A DNA stretch of 6,223 nt from an uncultured Clostridia bacterium (GTDB lineage: Bacteria > Bacillota > Clostridia > UBA1381): assembly GCA_910578235.1 (NCBI GenBank), contig CAJTPP010000078.1:264-6486 (forward strand), read 5' to 3'. The translations under genes were made by a program, and so were the position numbers. Positions 6,209 to 6,223 of the stretch are shown piece by piece. The notes under the pieces are model-generated. The model did not search any database. It was given only the letters and a program-made list of their open reading frames with translations, and had not been told where the DNA came from. Every line of letters starts with the position of its first letter. The stretch's first letter is position 1.

Positions 6209-6223
6209 TAGAACAGATGGCTA
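6205..6223 (+). CDS. Start of an unidentified gene overlapping ligA (3' end outside window)
   Basis: ATG at 6205 overlaps the ligA stop as ATGA, a classic translational-coupling arrangement. A GAGGAG element at 6191-6196 is 8 bases upstream, within the ligA coding end. Only six codons (MIEQMA) are visible, too few to name the product. From memory, gatC often follows ligA in Clostridia, but nothing in the visible residues tests this. Confidence 0.6.

Noticed and set aside
1..6223. CRISPR arrays, insertion sequences, tRNA or rRNA genes, phage attachment sites
   Set aside because: No regularly spaced repeats, transposase motifs, terminal inverted repeats or RNA gene signatures were seen on either strand.

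Overview
The window looks like chromosome from a Gram-positive, endospore-forming member of the Clostridia. Four things point the same way: a SCIFF-type radical SAM peptide maturase (a family essentially confined to Clostridia), a T-box leader in front of thrS, a YunB-type sporulation protein, and AT-leaning DNA with AGGAGG-like ribosome binding sites. All genes lie on the + strand. I cannot name the genus.

Layout. Bases 1-936 hold the C-terminal two thirds of the SCIFF maturase (ScfB/CteB type), cut by the window edge, so the precursor peptide is not visible. After 20 bases comes a complete L-rhamnose mutarotase gene (rhaM, 957-1271), an unexpected partner for a RiPP maturase. The 484-base gap that follows is densely used. 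It has a highly foldable three-way-junction-like element (1289-1364) that I cannot assign to a known RNA class, then a strong intrinsic terminator (1367-1394), a near-consensus sigma-A promoter (1421-1449), and a complete threonine T-box leader with antiterminator and terminator (about 1456-1718). It drives thrS (1756-3504), a threonyl-tRNA synthetase that lacks the N-terminal TGS domain but keeps the editing and catalytic residues.

Downstream, a GC-rich hairpin followed by five T residues (3519-3556) lies in the short thrS-yunB gap and covers the yunB ribosome binding site. Then come yunB (3557-4207), ligA for NAD-dependent DNA ligase (4223-6208), and the first six codons of another gene that overlaps the ligA stop codon as ATGA.

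The genes form two transcriptional blocks: scfB-rhaM ending at the 1367-1394 terminator, and T-box-thrS-(yunB-ligA-next gene). Threonine tRNA charging controls entry into the second block; the 3519-3556 hairpin may decide how much transcription or translation continues into yunB and ligA. Most of the window is housekeeping. The items most worth a second look are the unassigned structured RNA element, the scfB-rhaM pairing, the hairpin that looks like both terminator and RBS lid, and the doubled SD/AUG arrangement at the thrS start.
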